From the NCBI GenBank assembly GCA_020630775.1, contig JAHDIN010000020.1:1-58520 (forward strand): a stretch of 58,520 bases of DNA, given 5' to 3'. This document shows positions 1 to 8,102 of the stretch, in pieces. Numbering within the stretch: position 1 is the stretch's first letter; every line of letters starts with the position of its first letter. Source of the DNA: Saprospiraceae bacterium (lineage in GTDB: Bacteria; Bacteroidota; Bacteroidia; Chitinophagales; Saprospiraceae). The position numbers were made by a program, and so were the translations under genes. The notes beneath the pieces were generated by a model. It was not told the origin of the DNA. It searched no databases and saw nothing but the letters and a program-made list of their open reading frames with translations.

Positions 1-55
1 GGTTGCTCGGTTGCTCGGTTGCTCGGTTGCTCGGTTGCTCGGTTGCTCGGTTGCT
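1..55 (+). repeat. 8-bp tandem array GGTTGCTC
   Basis: Six perfect copies of GGTTGCTC and a seventh partial copy run from the first base of the window, so the array probably continues to the left. The word fits the pattern GG-nnn-CT-C/A that recurs with other fillings at 16076, 30874, 32511 and 34586. It lies downstream of the minus-strand cytochrome oxidase gene. Function unknown. Confidence 0.95.
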
Positions 56-105
56 AACGAAATTCTCTTAGTTAGATTTGAGTTCCATTAAATCCTTAAT
101 GTGAC

Positions 106-141
106 GACTTAAGCTTAGACTTAAGCTTAGACTTCAACTTA
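106..141 (+). repeat. Hexamer array of the form NNCTTA
   Basis: Six consecutive hexamers (GACTTA, AGCTTA, GACTTA, AGCTTA, then GACTTC and AACTTA) run into the stop codon of the adjacent minus-strand gene. The same hexamer grammar is used at 13524-13559 and 17858-17923. Confidence 0.85.
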
Positions 142-732
142 AAAAAGCATATTTACCAAGAAGAACAGTACAAGATAAATCCAAAGTAAGTCTAAGAAGT
201 GCCAATAAATGGTCAATATCTTCAACTTCCGTTTCTTATCTGGGTCAGAGAAATAAACCAATACACTGACAGGTTCTTTCATCTTTTTAATGGAAGTGTA
301 TAAAAACATAGCTAAGAAAGGAATACCTGCAATTACGTGAGCAAAGTGCACAATAGATATGATATATAAATAGCCCGCCATATTACTGTGATTGACAAAG
401 ATGCCTTGGTTGTACATCTGTTTCCATGCTATTAGTTGACTGACAAGAAATAGAAGCGTTAGGAACAATGTAATGCCTAAGCTCCATTGATACTTTTCTG
501 TTTGATCTGATTTATAAAACTTCATGGCCCACATAAGTGTCAAACTAGAAGCGACAAGAATGAGTGTATTCAACAAAAACAATAAAGGTGGTCGAAGTGG
601 CTCTAGATCAAATTGGACTCTTGAATAAATATATGATGCCGAAAATCCTAGAAATAAAGCTGTGACACCTAATAAAAGTAAGCCTAAAGCCAAGAAGTGT
701 GGATGAATAAGATAATTTCTATTGTCTACCAT
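139..732 (-). CDS. Cytochrome c oxidase subunit III family protein
   Basis: This 197-aa integral membrane protein has about five hydrophobic segments. Its C-terminal stretch YWHFLDLLWIYLVLFF is typical of heme-copper oxidase subunit III (usual form YWHFVDxxW). The HFAHV segment near residue 130 also fits the family. Subunit III stabilises the proton-pumping core of the terminal oxidase and carries no heme or copper. The length fits the short bacterial forms. No other oxidase subunit is visible, so the rest of the locus is expected to the left of the window. The hexamer repeat runs over its stop codon. Confidence 0.85.
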   Translation of the reverse strand: MVDNRNYLIHPHFLALGLLLLGVTALFLGFSASYIYSRVQFDLEPLRPPLLFLLNTLILVASSLTLMWAMKFYKSDQTEKYQWSLGITLFLTLLFLVSQLIAWKQMYNQGIFVNHSNMAGYLYIISIVHFAHVIAGIPFLAMFLYTSIKKMKEPVSVLVYFSDPDKKRKLKILTIYWHFLDLLWIYLVLFFLVNMLF

Positions 733-1007
733 AGATCGAAAACAAGTTAAAGGTTTTAAACAGCGAATTATGGGCTTGGTTCATTTAATAATAAGGTGAT
801 CAAGCTAAATTCAGACCGCATTTGACCAATAGTGGGGCAAGTTTGTTTTTCATATCTCACTAAGAAGTTAAAACATATATAATTTTCATAATATGTTGTA
901 TTTTTGATAGAAATAGGAATTAAATATTGTTTAATATATTTTTTATTAAGTTTTAATTTTCATAACTTAATTCCATTGAAATTTTATTCCTCACTAAAAT
1001 TCTCCGA

Positions 1008-1256
1008 ATGAATATCAGTTACAACGAACTCAGAGACATCAAACACAAATTACCGACTGGAAGTGTCAGTAGAATTGCACAAGAATTAAATCTAGATGAA
1101 CAGACAGTCAGGAATTACTTTGGTGCGAGTGATTATGATGAAGGCGGAATTACGGGAAAACATCATCAACCTGGACCGAATGGCGGTATTGTTAATATTG
1201 AGAACACACATATTCTTGATTTAGCAAAACAAATCATTCAAGAAAACTCTAACTAA
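1008..1256 (+). CDS. Small helix-turn-helix DNA-binding protein
   Basis: This 82-aa protein has an apparent helix-turn-helix in its first half. SVSRIAQELNLDEQTVRNYFGA reads as helix, turn and recognition helix, much as in short regulators that sense no ligand. The middle is glycine- and histidine-rich (GKHHQPGPNGG) and the C-terminus is a short helix. I recall close relatives as widely conserved small DNA-binding proteins in Bacteroidota, with no assigned target. The gene stands alone, is preceded by 275 bp of AT-rich DNA, and is followed at once by a strong rho-independent terminator. Regulatory role inferred; targets unknown. Confidence 0.7.
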   Translation: MNISYNELRDIKHKLPTGSVSRIAQELNLDEQTVRNYFGASDYDEGGITGKHHQPGPNGGIVNIENTHILDLAKQIIQENSN

Positions 1257-1257
1257 A

Positions 1258-1303
1258 AAGAAAAAAAAGAAGGAACTAAGGCCACTTGGTTCCTTTTCTT
1301 TTT
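1258..1303 (+). terminator. Rho-independent terminator after the HTH gene
   Basis: The stem GAAGGAAC (1269-1276) pairs with GTTCCTT (from 1289), with flanking A-rich and T-rich tracts extending the pairing. A T run ends at 1303. The A tract on the left could make it work in both directions. Confidence 0.8.
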
Positions 1304-1388
1304 ATCCAATGATTTTAGACATTCATACCAGACAAAACATCATTTTTTAAGAAGTAATAAAGCACTGCATAGTTTAAATCCATTTACT

Positions 1389-1547
1389 ATGACTAAGAAT
1401 TTGAAAAAATTCCGAAAGAAGGGATCGACGTTTGACATTGAATTCAAAGACAAACAAAAGAAGCTTAAAAAAAATCCAACTAAAAAGCTTAAACCACTAA
1501 CCAAACAAAAGAATTACAAACCAAAAGACTGGCTAGAAGAAGAATGA
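1389..1547 (+). CDS. Very basic 52-aa protein
   Basis: An ATG at 1389 opens a 53-codon frame ending in TGA at 1545. The product is extremely lysine-rich, with runs such as LKKFRKKG and KKLKKNPTKKLK, and ends in an acidic tail KDWLEEE. It has no cysteines or hydrophobic segment. The composition suggests a nucleic-acid- or ribosome-associated peptide, but I recognise no family. It lies between the HTH-gene terminator and the 3' end of the gluconate permease gene. Because low-complexity AT-rich DNA can yield lysine-rich frames by chance, existence is moderately supported: the ordered tail and the good fit into an otherwise empty gap favour a real gene. Confidence 0.45.
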   Translation: MTKNLKKFRKKGSTFDIEFKDKQKKLKKNPTKKLKPLTKQKNYKPKDWLEEE

Positions 1548-1556
1548 AAACATAAT

Positions 1557-2897
1557 TTATAAAATAATAAAAAGTAAACTCGCTACTACAAAACCGGTAA
1601 GAGATAAGATTGTGGTCATCATAGACCAAGATTTAAATGTTTGCTTTTCGTTAATCCCGAGATATTGGCTGACTAACCAAAAGCCACTATCGTTAACGTG
1701 AGACATCGTACTGGCTCCACTTGCAATAACAATGACCAATAACGCCAAATGTATCGCGCTTAAATCTTGACTTGCTAATAATGGCGCCACCAAACCTGCA
1801 GCAGTAATCATAGCGACTGTTGCTGATCCTTGAATAATTCTCACCAATACAGCTGCTATAAATGCAATTACCAGAATGGGTAAGCCCATCCCTGTAAAAA
1901 GTTCTGCCATCTGAGCGCCAGCACCCGTGTCCACTAAAACCTGTTTGAATACCCCACCCGCTCCTGTGAGCAAAATAATGGTGCCTGCAGGTAAAAAGGA
2001 TTTCGAAGACACCTTATAAAGTTCTTCTAGCGTAAACCCTTGTTTCAAACCCAAGAAAATCCAAGCTAGCAAATTCGCAATAATCAATGCAACGAATGGA
2101 TGACCAATCAGCAGAAATAGATTTTTCAAAAAAGACCATTCTTCTAAGTTTAGAATGCCACTCTTAGTCAGCGTATTTAAAACAATTAAAAAAATTGGAA
2201 CCGCAATAATTGTAATGATATAAGCTATCGGCGGTAACTGACTTTCATCGAGTTCTTTTTCTTGGTGCAAGGGCGCTTCAATATGTATTTGATTGGCAAT
2301 TCTTTTTCCAAACCACAAGCCACTTACCAAAGCCGTCGGCAAACCCACTATTATGCCAAATAGGATAACCCAACCTAAGTCCGCACCTAAAATATCTGCT
2401 ATAGCTACAGGTCCGGGTGTCGGAGGTATAAAGGCATGTGTAATTGCTAAACCTGACAACAAGGGTATCGCATATAAAAACAAGGATGCTTTTGTCCGTT
2501 TTTGAAGCGCATAAATAACAGGCACCAGTATAATGAAGGCCACATCAAAAAAAACAGGTATCGCCACTATAAAACCTGTCAACAGCATGGCCACAGGTGC
2601 CTTCTCCTCTCCCATCTTATTAAGGAGATATTTTGAGATAGCTTTTGCTCCTCCTGAATGTTCTAGAATGGCACCAAATATGGCGCCCAAGCCCACTACA
2701 GTAGCCACAAAGCCTAAAGTGCCCCCCATTCCTTTTTGGATCGTATCGATTATTCCTTGTGCATCTAACCCTGCTCCTAATCCTACCACTATGCTCGAAA
2801 TGAGTAAAGCAAGAAAAGCATGGATTCTCAACTTAAGAATAAGAAAAAGTAGAACGACGATCCCTAGAAGAACTGATATCAAGATATTGTATGCCAT
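1557..2897 (-). CDS. gntP: Gluconate:H+ symporter, GntP family
   Basis: This 446-aa membrane protein has 12 or so hydrophobic segments and is collinear with the GntP/GntT gluconate permeases (about 440 aa). Family-like stretches include GAILEHSGGAKAISKYLL near residue 80 and HVNDSGFWLV near residue 400. It imports gluconate into the cytoplasm. The start codon overlaps the stop of gnd by one base (TAATG on the coding strand), so it is the third gene of a gntK-gnd-gntP operon. Substrate is inferred from that context, since family members also carry related sugar acids. Confidence 0.9.
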   Translation of the reverse strand: MAYNILISVLLGIVVLLFLILKLRIHAFLALLISSIVVGLGAGLDAQGIIDTIQKGMGGTLGFVATVVGLGAIFGAILEHSGGAKAISKYLLNKMGEEKAPVAMLLTGFIVAIPVFFDVAFIILVPVIYALQKRTKASLFLYAIPLLSGLAITHAFIPPTPGPVAIADILGADLGWVILFGIIVGLPTALVSGLWFGKRIANQIHIEAPLHQEKELDESQLPPIAYIITIIAVPIFLIVLNTLTKSGILNLEEWSFLKNLFLLIGHPFVALIIANLLAWIFLGLKQGFTLEELYKVSSKSFLPAGTIILLTGAGGVFKQVLVDTGAGAQMAELFTGMGLPILVIAFIAAVLVRIIQGSATVAMITAAGLVAPLLASQDLSAIHLALLVIVIASGASTMSHVNDSGFWLVSQYLGINEKQTFKSWSMMTTILSLTGFVVASLLFIIL

Positions 2898-4303
2898 TAA
2901 TCGTTATTCCATATAGTATGATGAGATGGCCCACTCGGATCATCAACGTGCTTGTAAGTATGAGCACCAAAGTAATCTCGTTGTGCTTGTATGACATTGG
3001 CTGCACTTTTCTCAGTACTATAAGCCAGTATAAACTGAAATGCCGTTTGAAAACAAGGCATTGGCGTAGAAGTCTTATTGCCTAATGCACACAAGTGCTT
3101 TAAACTTCCTAATTGAGCATTAACTTGTTTATGAATAGATGCGTTAATCAACAACCTATTAGTTGATTTCAAAACATCCACCAACGATTCCATCAAGTGA
3201 GATCTTATAATACATCCATTCGTCCACACTCTCGCCAATTCAGATAAGTCAATATGCCACTGATATTTTTTCGAAGCCTCATCAATTAAATGAAATCCTT
3301 GATGATGATTGATAATTCGTGCCGCTTGATAAGCGGCTCTTAATGATTCAATTTCAAAACTAGCTGAATTTAATCCATCCCATTTATAGATTTGAGATGC
3401 TTCTAATCTTTCATTTCTCCAAGCTGAAGTATATCTTGCAAAAAGTGCAGAGGCTATCATCGTTGCTGGCACACCTAATTCAGTAGCGGCGGCAGTACTC
3501 CATCCACCAGTACCCTTGTTACCCGCTTGATCTAAAATACTATCCAATAAAAACTTATCGCCTTCCTTTTTCCTTAGGATGTCAGCTGTTATTTCAAGCA
3601 AATAGCTATTGCTTTCAGAACTAGTCCATTGAGTAAAAATATCAGCTATTTCATTTTGGGTAAGACCGTACATCGATTTTAAAATCGTTACCAATTCTGC
3701 TAGTAATTGCATTTCTGCATACTCAATACCATTATGGATCATCTTAACAAAATGCCCTGCGCCACCTATCCCAATATGTGCACAACAAGCTTGACCATTT
3801 TTATCCTTTGCAGCAATAGCGGTTAAGTAAGGACTAACAATTTCAAATGAACGTTTTGACCCACCTGGCATTATCGAAGGCCCTTTAAGCGCACCTTCCT
3901 CTCCTCCCGAAACGCCACTACCAACGAAATGAACACCTCGCTCTTTAAGGGTGTTAAAACGCCGATCAGTGTCTTTGTAAAAAGCATTACCCCCATCAAT
4001 TATCACATCGTCTGCTTCGATATATTCTAGCAAGTTGTCGATAACTGCATCTGTCGCAGCTCCTGCTTTAACCATGATAAAAATCCTTCTTGGCTTTTCT
4101 AGAGCACCAACAAATGCACCTAACGCTTCAAAACCAACAGCAGAACTTAATTCGGGATATTCTTTAATAAAGTTTTGGGCCACCTCTTCTTCAAGACCAT
4201 CTACGCGTCTATTATACAACGCTAATGCAAAGCCTTTATCAGCTAGATTCCTGGCCAAACTTTTGCCCATTACACCTAAACCTATTAATCCAAATTCAGC
4301 CAT
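2897..4303 (-). CDS. gnd: 6-phosphogluconate dehydrogenase, decarboxylating
   Basis: This 468-aa enzyme oxidises 6-phosphogluconate to ribulose 5-phosphate and CO2 with reduction of NAD(P)+. The N-terminal Rossmann motif is GLIGLGVMGKSLA (residues 5-17). The substrate region HFVKMIHNGIEYAEMQ and the stretch NKGTGGWSTAAATELG are hallmarks of the family, and the C-terminal tail begins with RDYFGAHTY. Full length. The start overlaps the 3' end of gntK by 8 bp, so the two are translationally coupled. Together with gntK and gntP it carries imported gluconate into the pentose phosphate pathway. Confidence 0.95.
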   Translation of the reverse strand: MAEFGLIGLGVMGKSLARNLADKGFALALYNRRVDGLEEEVAQNFIKEYPELSSAVGFEALGAFVGALEKPRRIFIMVKAGAATDAVIDNLLEYIEADDVIIDGGNAFYKDTDRRFNTLKERGVHFVGSGVSGGEEGALKGPSIMPGGSKRSFEIVSPYLTAIAAKDKNGQACCAHIGIGGAGHFVKMIHNGIEYAEMQLLAELVTILKSMYGLTQNEIADIFTQWTSSESNSYLLEITADILRKKEGDKFLLDSILDQAGNKGTGGWSTAAATELGVPATMIASALFARYTSAWRNERLEASQIYKWDGLNSASFEIESLRAAYQAARIINHHQGFHLIDEASKKYQWHIDLSELARVWTNGCIIRSHLMESLVDVLKSTNRLLINASIHKQVNAQLGSLKHLCALGNKTSTPMPCFQTAFQFILAYSTEKSAANVIQAQRDYFGAHTYKHVDDPSGPSHHTIWNND

Positions 4304-4805
4304 TCTCTACGATATTTAATATTTGATCAATCATTTCTTTCTTTGTTTTTTCTATTGAAATCACGTGAGCATCTGAAGGCGCTTCAAGTGTTTCAAATTG
4401 AGACTTTAAAAGTGATGGTGGCATAAAATGATTTCTTTTTTTCATCCTTGCCAATATCAGTTCATATTCACCTTTAAGATAAAACCACTTGACACTTTTC
4501 TCTATACCACTTTCTAATTTATCCCTATATGATTGTTTTAATGCGCTACAAGCGATGACGCCCCCTTCCTTCAGCATAGCTTCTTTTGACAAAGTATTTA
4601 ATCTATCTAGCCACGGCCATCTGTCCTCATCATTAAGCGCATGTCCTTCTTTCATCTTTTGTAGGTTGGATTCAGGATGATAGTCATCCGCATCAAAAAA
4701 AGGCAAGGATAATGCTTCCGCTACAGCTTGTCCGATGGTGGACTTGCCACTACTGGAGACGCCCATGATGTATATTATTTTTTGTTTGAGGTTTTTTAAT
4801 TTCAA
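4296..4805 (-). CDS. gntK: Gluconokinase
   Basis: This 169-aa cytosolic kinase phosphorylates gluconate to 6-phosphogluconate using ATP. The Walker A motif GVSSSGKST lies at residues 15-23, followed by the family segment DADDYHPESNLQKMKEGHALNDEDRWPWL, which contains the DDRWPWL-like signature. Length matches the GntK family. It is the promoter-proximal gene of the gluconate operon. A perfect palindrome lies about 62-85 bp upstream of its start (4867-4890) and is a candidate operator. Confidence 0.95.
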   Translation of the reverse strand: MKLKNLKQKIIYIMGVSSSGKSTIGQAVAEALSLPFFDADDYHPESNLQKMKEGHALNDEDRWPWLDRLNTLSKEAMLKEGGVIACSALKQSYRDKLESGIEKSVKWFYLKGEYELILARMKKRNHFMPPSLLKSQFETLEAPSDAHVISIEKTKKEMIDQILNIVENG

Positions 4806-4830
4806 ATTCGAGCTTTAGTTTTAAAAAAAT

Positions 4831-6183
4831 TTGAAACATGCACTTAGTCTGCACTGTGAAAATTTTCATTTGCCTAAAAATAGGCAAATGGTAATGAATG
4901 GTTTTCAACCAACTTCTATAGAATTTAGGAATGGGTGCGATTTTTCATTCACATTCGGGAATGAGATGTCAGGCTTTATAGACTTATACACAAGATCTAT
5001 AATTGTAAATCAAGACCATACAGGAAATATTTTTGGAGCAGAAAGAGCTATTGGAGAGTTTATAAGTCCACAAGCTGCTGCAGCATCTGTATTTACAGTT
5101 GATCAAATTGAAAATAATGGTCTTTTCTTCCCCAATTTTCATACCTCTGGATTATTTGAAGTAGATAATGATAATTTACCAACTGATCAATGTCTTCAAA
5201 ATGCTGGTGTTCCATCGCCTAGAATCTCCAATCCAGAAGAAGAATTATGTGAACTTTTAAGTTCATATATAGATAATATTGATAATAATGTCATGAAAAA
5301 CACTACATGTATTCATTTAACTGATCTTATTACAGGGGTTTACTTAAACTTTGAATCCCAAAAAATTCCAGATTGCGTGAATGAGGTATTAATGTCAATG
5401 GAGTATTCTGACATTTATGAGACTACAAAAACAAATATTTTTTTAGAAAATCACCGCAGTCAACTTTCAGAAGAATTATTATACATAGATGTTTTAAACT
5501 CTATGAAAAACAATGCTTATAAGTCTTGGTTAGTCTATGATGTAAATGTGTCAGGAAATAGTTTCGAAGAAAAAGAATCACTTTGGGCTGATTACATTTT
5601 AATTATTGAAAATATAAATCAAAAATATGTTGATATTGAGCAGATGGATGAAGATTTTTGGTTACAATTAAACTCAATTGATGTGTCAAATTTCACTGAT
5701 AGCGTAAGTATGCTTCAAATACAGGGATTACAAATGAGTCAGAAGGATGAATTAAATCAAGAGGAACTGAATTTAGTTTTATTCAATTCTGAGTTATGTG
5801 CGGATCAGTACGGAAAGGGGGTCCACACATTTAGAGGCATAGCATCAATTTACAATGATACAGACTATCGTATATTTGATAATTGCTTTGAACCCGTTGA
5901 GGAGTTTTATAAAGAACTAGCAGCAGACAAAATAGGCATCCAAGTTTTTCCGAATCCTGCTGAGAAATTATTGAATGTTGTTTTTGAGCAAAGGGAAAAT
6001 TACCGTTTTGAACAAAAGCTCAAATGTAGATTGACTTCTGTTTTGGGGCAAATAGCCTGTGAAGCTAATTTAAATAGGTTGGGTACGAGTATCAATATTG
6101 AAAATCTTGGAACAGGTATATATTACTTGGAAATTTTAGAAGATGATAAACTTATAGAAATTCGTAAAATATTTGTGGAGTAA
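4831..6183 (+). CDS. T9SS-sorted protein lacking a signal peptide, probably N-terminally truncated
   Basis: The 450-aa frame opens at TTG 4831, with an in-frame stop just upstream; ATGs follow at 4888 and 4894. Residues from about 370 to the end form a typical T9SS sorting domain (VFPNPAEKLLNV, then ENLGTGIYYLEI). None of the possible starts gives a signal peptide, which such cargo needs to reach the periplasm. The remainder (residues 20-360) is acidic and I recognise no family. The start lies only 25 bp from the divergent gntK start. The next gene begins at TAATG, a one-base overlap, so the pair is coupled. Best reading: a gene that lost its 5' end, perhaps not secreted. Confidence 0.6.
   Translation: MKHALSLHCENFHLPKNRQMVMNGFQPTSIEFRNGCDFSFTFGNEMSGFIDLYTRSIIVNQDHTGNIFGAERAIGEFISPQAAAASVFTVDQIENNGLFFPNFHTSGLFEVDNDNLPTDQCLQNAGVPSPRISNPEEELCELLSSYIDNIDNNVMKNTTCIHLTDLITGVYLNFESQKIPDCVNEVLMSMEYSDIYETTKTNIFLENHRSQLSEELLYIDVLNSMKNNAYKSWLVYDVNVSGNSFEEKESLWADYILIIENINQKYVDIEQMDEDFWLQLNSIDVSNFTDSVSMLQIQGLQMSQKDELNQEELNLVLFNSELCADQYGKGVHTFRGIASIYNDTDYRIFDNCFEPVEEFYKELAADKIGIQVFPNPAEKLLNVVFEQRENYRFEQKLKCRLTSVLGQIACEANLNRLGTSINIENLGTGIYYLEILEDDKLIEIRKIFVE
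4867..4890. promoter_or_regulatory. Perfect palindrome in the gntK divergent region, candidate operator
   Basis: CATTTGCCTA (4867-4876) is followed by an AAAA loop and then its exact reverse complement TAGGCAAATG (4881-4890). It lies 62-85 bp upstream of gntK and overlaps the first ATG of the divergent frame. There is no T-run on either side, so it is unlikely to be a terminator. A dimeric repressor site for the gluconate operon is the simplest reading; a hairpin in the divergent mRNA is the alternative. Confidence 0.5.
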
Positions 6184-7706
6184 TGTTGAAAAAATTCTTA
6201 GTATCACTTGGCATTCTTTTTTGTTGTTTTGCGCAGACTGTTATTGCGCAAAATAAACAAGATTATATTTGGTTATTTGGTCATGATAGTGATGGCTCTT
6301 TACCAGGAAAAGAATCGTATATTTTTGATTTCAACTCCAATAATTATCCTTCAGCATTTGCTAATACAATCCCAATATCTTTTAGGGGAGAGAATAATTC
6401 TATATGTGATAAAGATGGCAACTTATTGTTTTACACCAATGGTTGTCACGTGGTAGGAGCTGATCATGAAATCATGCCAAATGGTTTTGGTCTGAATGAA
6501 GGTCAGTTTGTAGAAGTATTTATGGATACATGTAACGGTTATAGAGCAATTCAAAATATGATAACAATACCTGATCCTGGTAATCAGGATGGATATTATA
6601 TTATTCACAAAAGTTTTGAATTAACTGATTCTTTAGACATCGATAAAATGAAATATACCTATGTCGATCTTAGTAAGAACGGAGGAAAAGGAGATGTAAC
6701 TATGAAAAACGAGGTATTCGTTGAATATTCAAAAATTTTGGGTGCTTATTTAAATGCTATTCCACATGCAAATCAAAAGGATTGGTGGATTATCAATCCT
6801 GTACATCGCGAAAATAAATATTTAAGGATTTTACTTGATGAGACCGGTTTAAATGTATTAGAACCCCAAGATATTGGCCCAAGGTTTCATTGGAATGCTT
6901 CCACTTCAGGTACATCAGTATTTTCACCAGATGGAAAACAATATGCATATTTCAACAAGGATGATAATCTGCTTCTTTATAATTTTAATAGAGAAACAGG
7001 ATGGCTTTCTAATCTGAGACAACTCACTTTAAAGGAAAACACACCGACTATAGGATTTTTTAGTTCTGTTGAATTTTCATCAAACAGTAGATTTTTATAT
7101 GTGGCAGTCCAAGATAGTTTATGGCAAATTGACACATGGGAAACTGAATTAGAACAAGGGACTGAACTTATTGATAGTTGGAATGGAGTAAATGATCCTT
7201 TTCAAACTCATTTCACACTTTTGAAATTAGCTCCAGATTGTAAGATTTATATGTGTAGTGGAAGTGGTACTAACACCTATCATGTTATAAATAGACCTAA
7301 TGAAAAAGGGAAAGCATGTGATTTTGTTCAGCAAGGGATTCAACTACCATTTGTATCCTCTGTTAGAAATATGCCACATTTTCCAAGATTTAGAGTAGAC
7401 GATATTGAAAAATGCGATCCTACAATATCATCAGTATTCGGTAATGATGTTTATTATCGACGAGATTTGCACGCATACCCCAATCCAATATCAGATTGGC
7501 TTTCTATTGACATTCCTTCAAACAGAAAAGGGCGACTGTTTTTATTTGACATAACTGGTCAATTGGTATGGGAAGACAATGTCATACAGTCAACATCCAA
7601 AAGAGTGAATCTTGCATTTTTGAATGCTGGCCTATACAATTTAGAATTTATTCCAGATGATAAAAGTGATCGGTTGATTTGGACAAAACAGATAGTAAAG
7701 GAATAG
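6183..7706 (+). CDS. Secreted beta-propeller-like protein with T9SS sorting domain
   Basis: This 507-aa protein begins with a clear signal peptide (MLKKFLVSLGILFCCFAQTVIAQ). The body has WD40/PD40-like propeller blades: ICDKDGNLLFYTNG near residue 78, VFSPDGKQYAYF near 245 and VEFSSNSRFLYVA near 300. The C-terminal 80 residues are a T9SS sorting domain (AYPNPISDWLSI). It is a paralog of the protein at 32780-34582, sharing the blade motifs in the same order and the HVIN-P--G-AC element before the last blade. It is coupled to the preceding gene by TAATG. Expected location is the cell surface or medium. Ligand or substrate unknown. Confidence 0.8.
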   Translation: MLKKFLVSLGILFCCFAQTVIAQNKQDYIWLFGHDSDGSLPGKESYIFDFNSNNYPSAFANTIPISFRGENNSICDKDGNLLFYTNGCHVVGADHEIMPNGFGLNEGQFVEVFMDTCNGYRAIQNMITIPDPGNQDGYYIIHKSFELTDSLDIDKMKYTYVDLSKNGGKGDVTMKNEVFVEYSKILGAYLNAIPHANQKDWWIINPVHRENKYLRILLDETGLNVLEPQDIGPRFHWNASTSGTSVFSPDGKQYAYFNKDDNLLLYNFNRETGWLSNLRQLTLKENTPTIGFFSSVEFSSNSRFLYVAVQDSLWQIDTWETELEQGTELIDSWNGVNDPFQTHFTLLKLAPDCKIYMCSGSGTNTYHVINRPNEKGKACDFVQQGIQLPFVSSVRNMPHFPRFRVDDIEKCDPTISSVFGNDVYYRRDLHAYPNPISDWLSIDIPSNRKGRLFLFDITGQLVWEDNVIQSTSKRVNLAFLNAGLYNLEFIPDDKSDRLIWTKQIVKE

Positions 7707-7973
7707 TAAGCTTTAAGTATATGACTCAAGGTTATCCAATAGAAAAAACTATTACATAACCGACGATGGATTTTCAAGACATTAGACGTATAAATTTAAA
7801 ATCAATTGAGTTAAACCCGACCAATGCATTAGTCTATAAATGGCGTACCATGCCATACTGGATATAACCTAATTTTTACCAGAGTTTAGAACAGCGGTTA
7901 TATGATAGATAAATTGATAATTCATCTTGTTCATTTTTTTTCAATCGCAAAAAAAACGAACCAAAAAATGCTT

Positions 7974-8002
7974 GAAAATCTGAAATGCTCCGCCAGATTT
8001 TC
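7974..8002. repeat. Perfect 9-bp stem-loop
   Basis: GAAAATCTG and CAGATTTTC are exact reverse complements separated by 11 bases. No clear T-run follows, so the role as terminator is uncertain. Confidence 0.6.
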
Positions 8003-8064
8003 GGCCACCCTCTAATAGTAATAGATTAAACATTACATTCAGCATCTGCGACTTTACGTCAGCA

Positions 8065-8092
8065 CTAATTTCCAATCTCTAATTTCCAATCT
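8065..8092 (-). repeat. Tandem 14-mer CTAATTTCCAATCT, two copies
   Basis: Two perfect adjacent copies lie at the 3' end of mazG. The reverse complement, AGATTGGAAATTAG, is the same word as the intergenic GATTGGAAATTGG text at 37353-37380 and is close to the GGAGATT array at 58373. Confidence 0.85.
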
Positions 8093-8102
8093 CGATCTCC
8101 TT

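Larger units (their letters stand above)
7707..8102. other. 396-bp intergenic region with hairpins and word repeats
   Basis: No gene is seen. The region holds an A/T-rich imperfect inverted repeat around 7931-7970 (a T8 tract, then AAAAAAAACGAACC). Next comes a 9-bp perfect stem, GAAAATCTG (7974-7982) with CAGATTTTC (7994-8002). A degenerate half-copy of the dispersed twin-hairpin element lies at 8045-8063, and a 14-bp direct repeat at 8065-8092. It separates the convergent 3' ends of the propeller gene and mazG, so one hairpin may act in termination. Confidence 0.6.
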
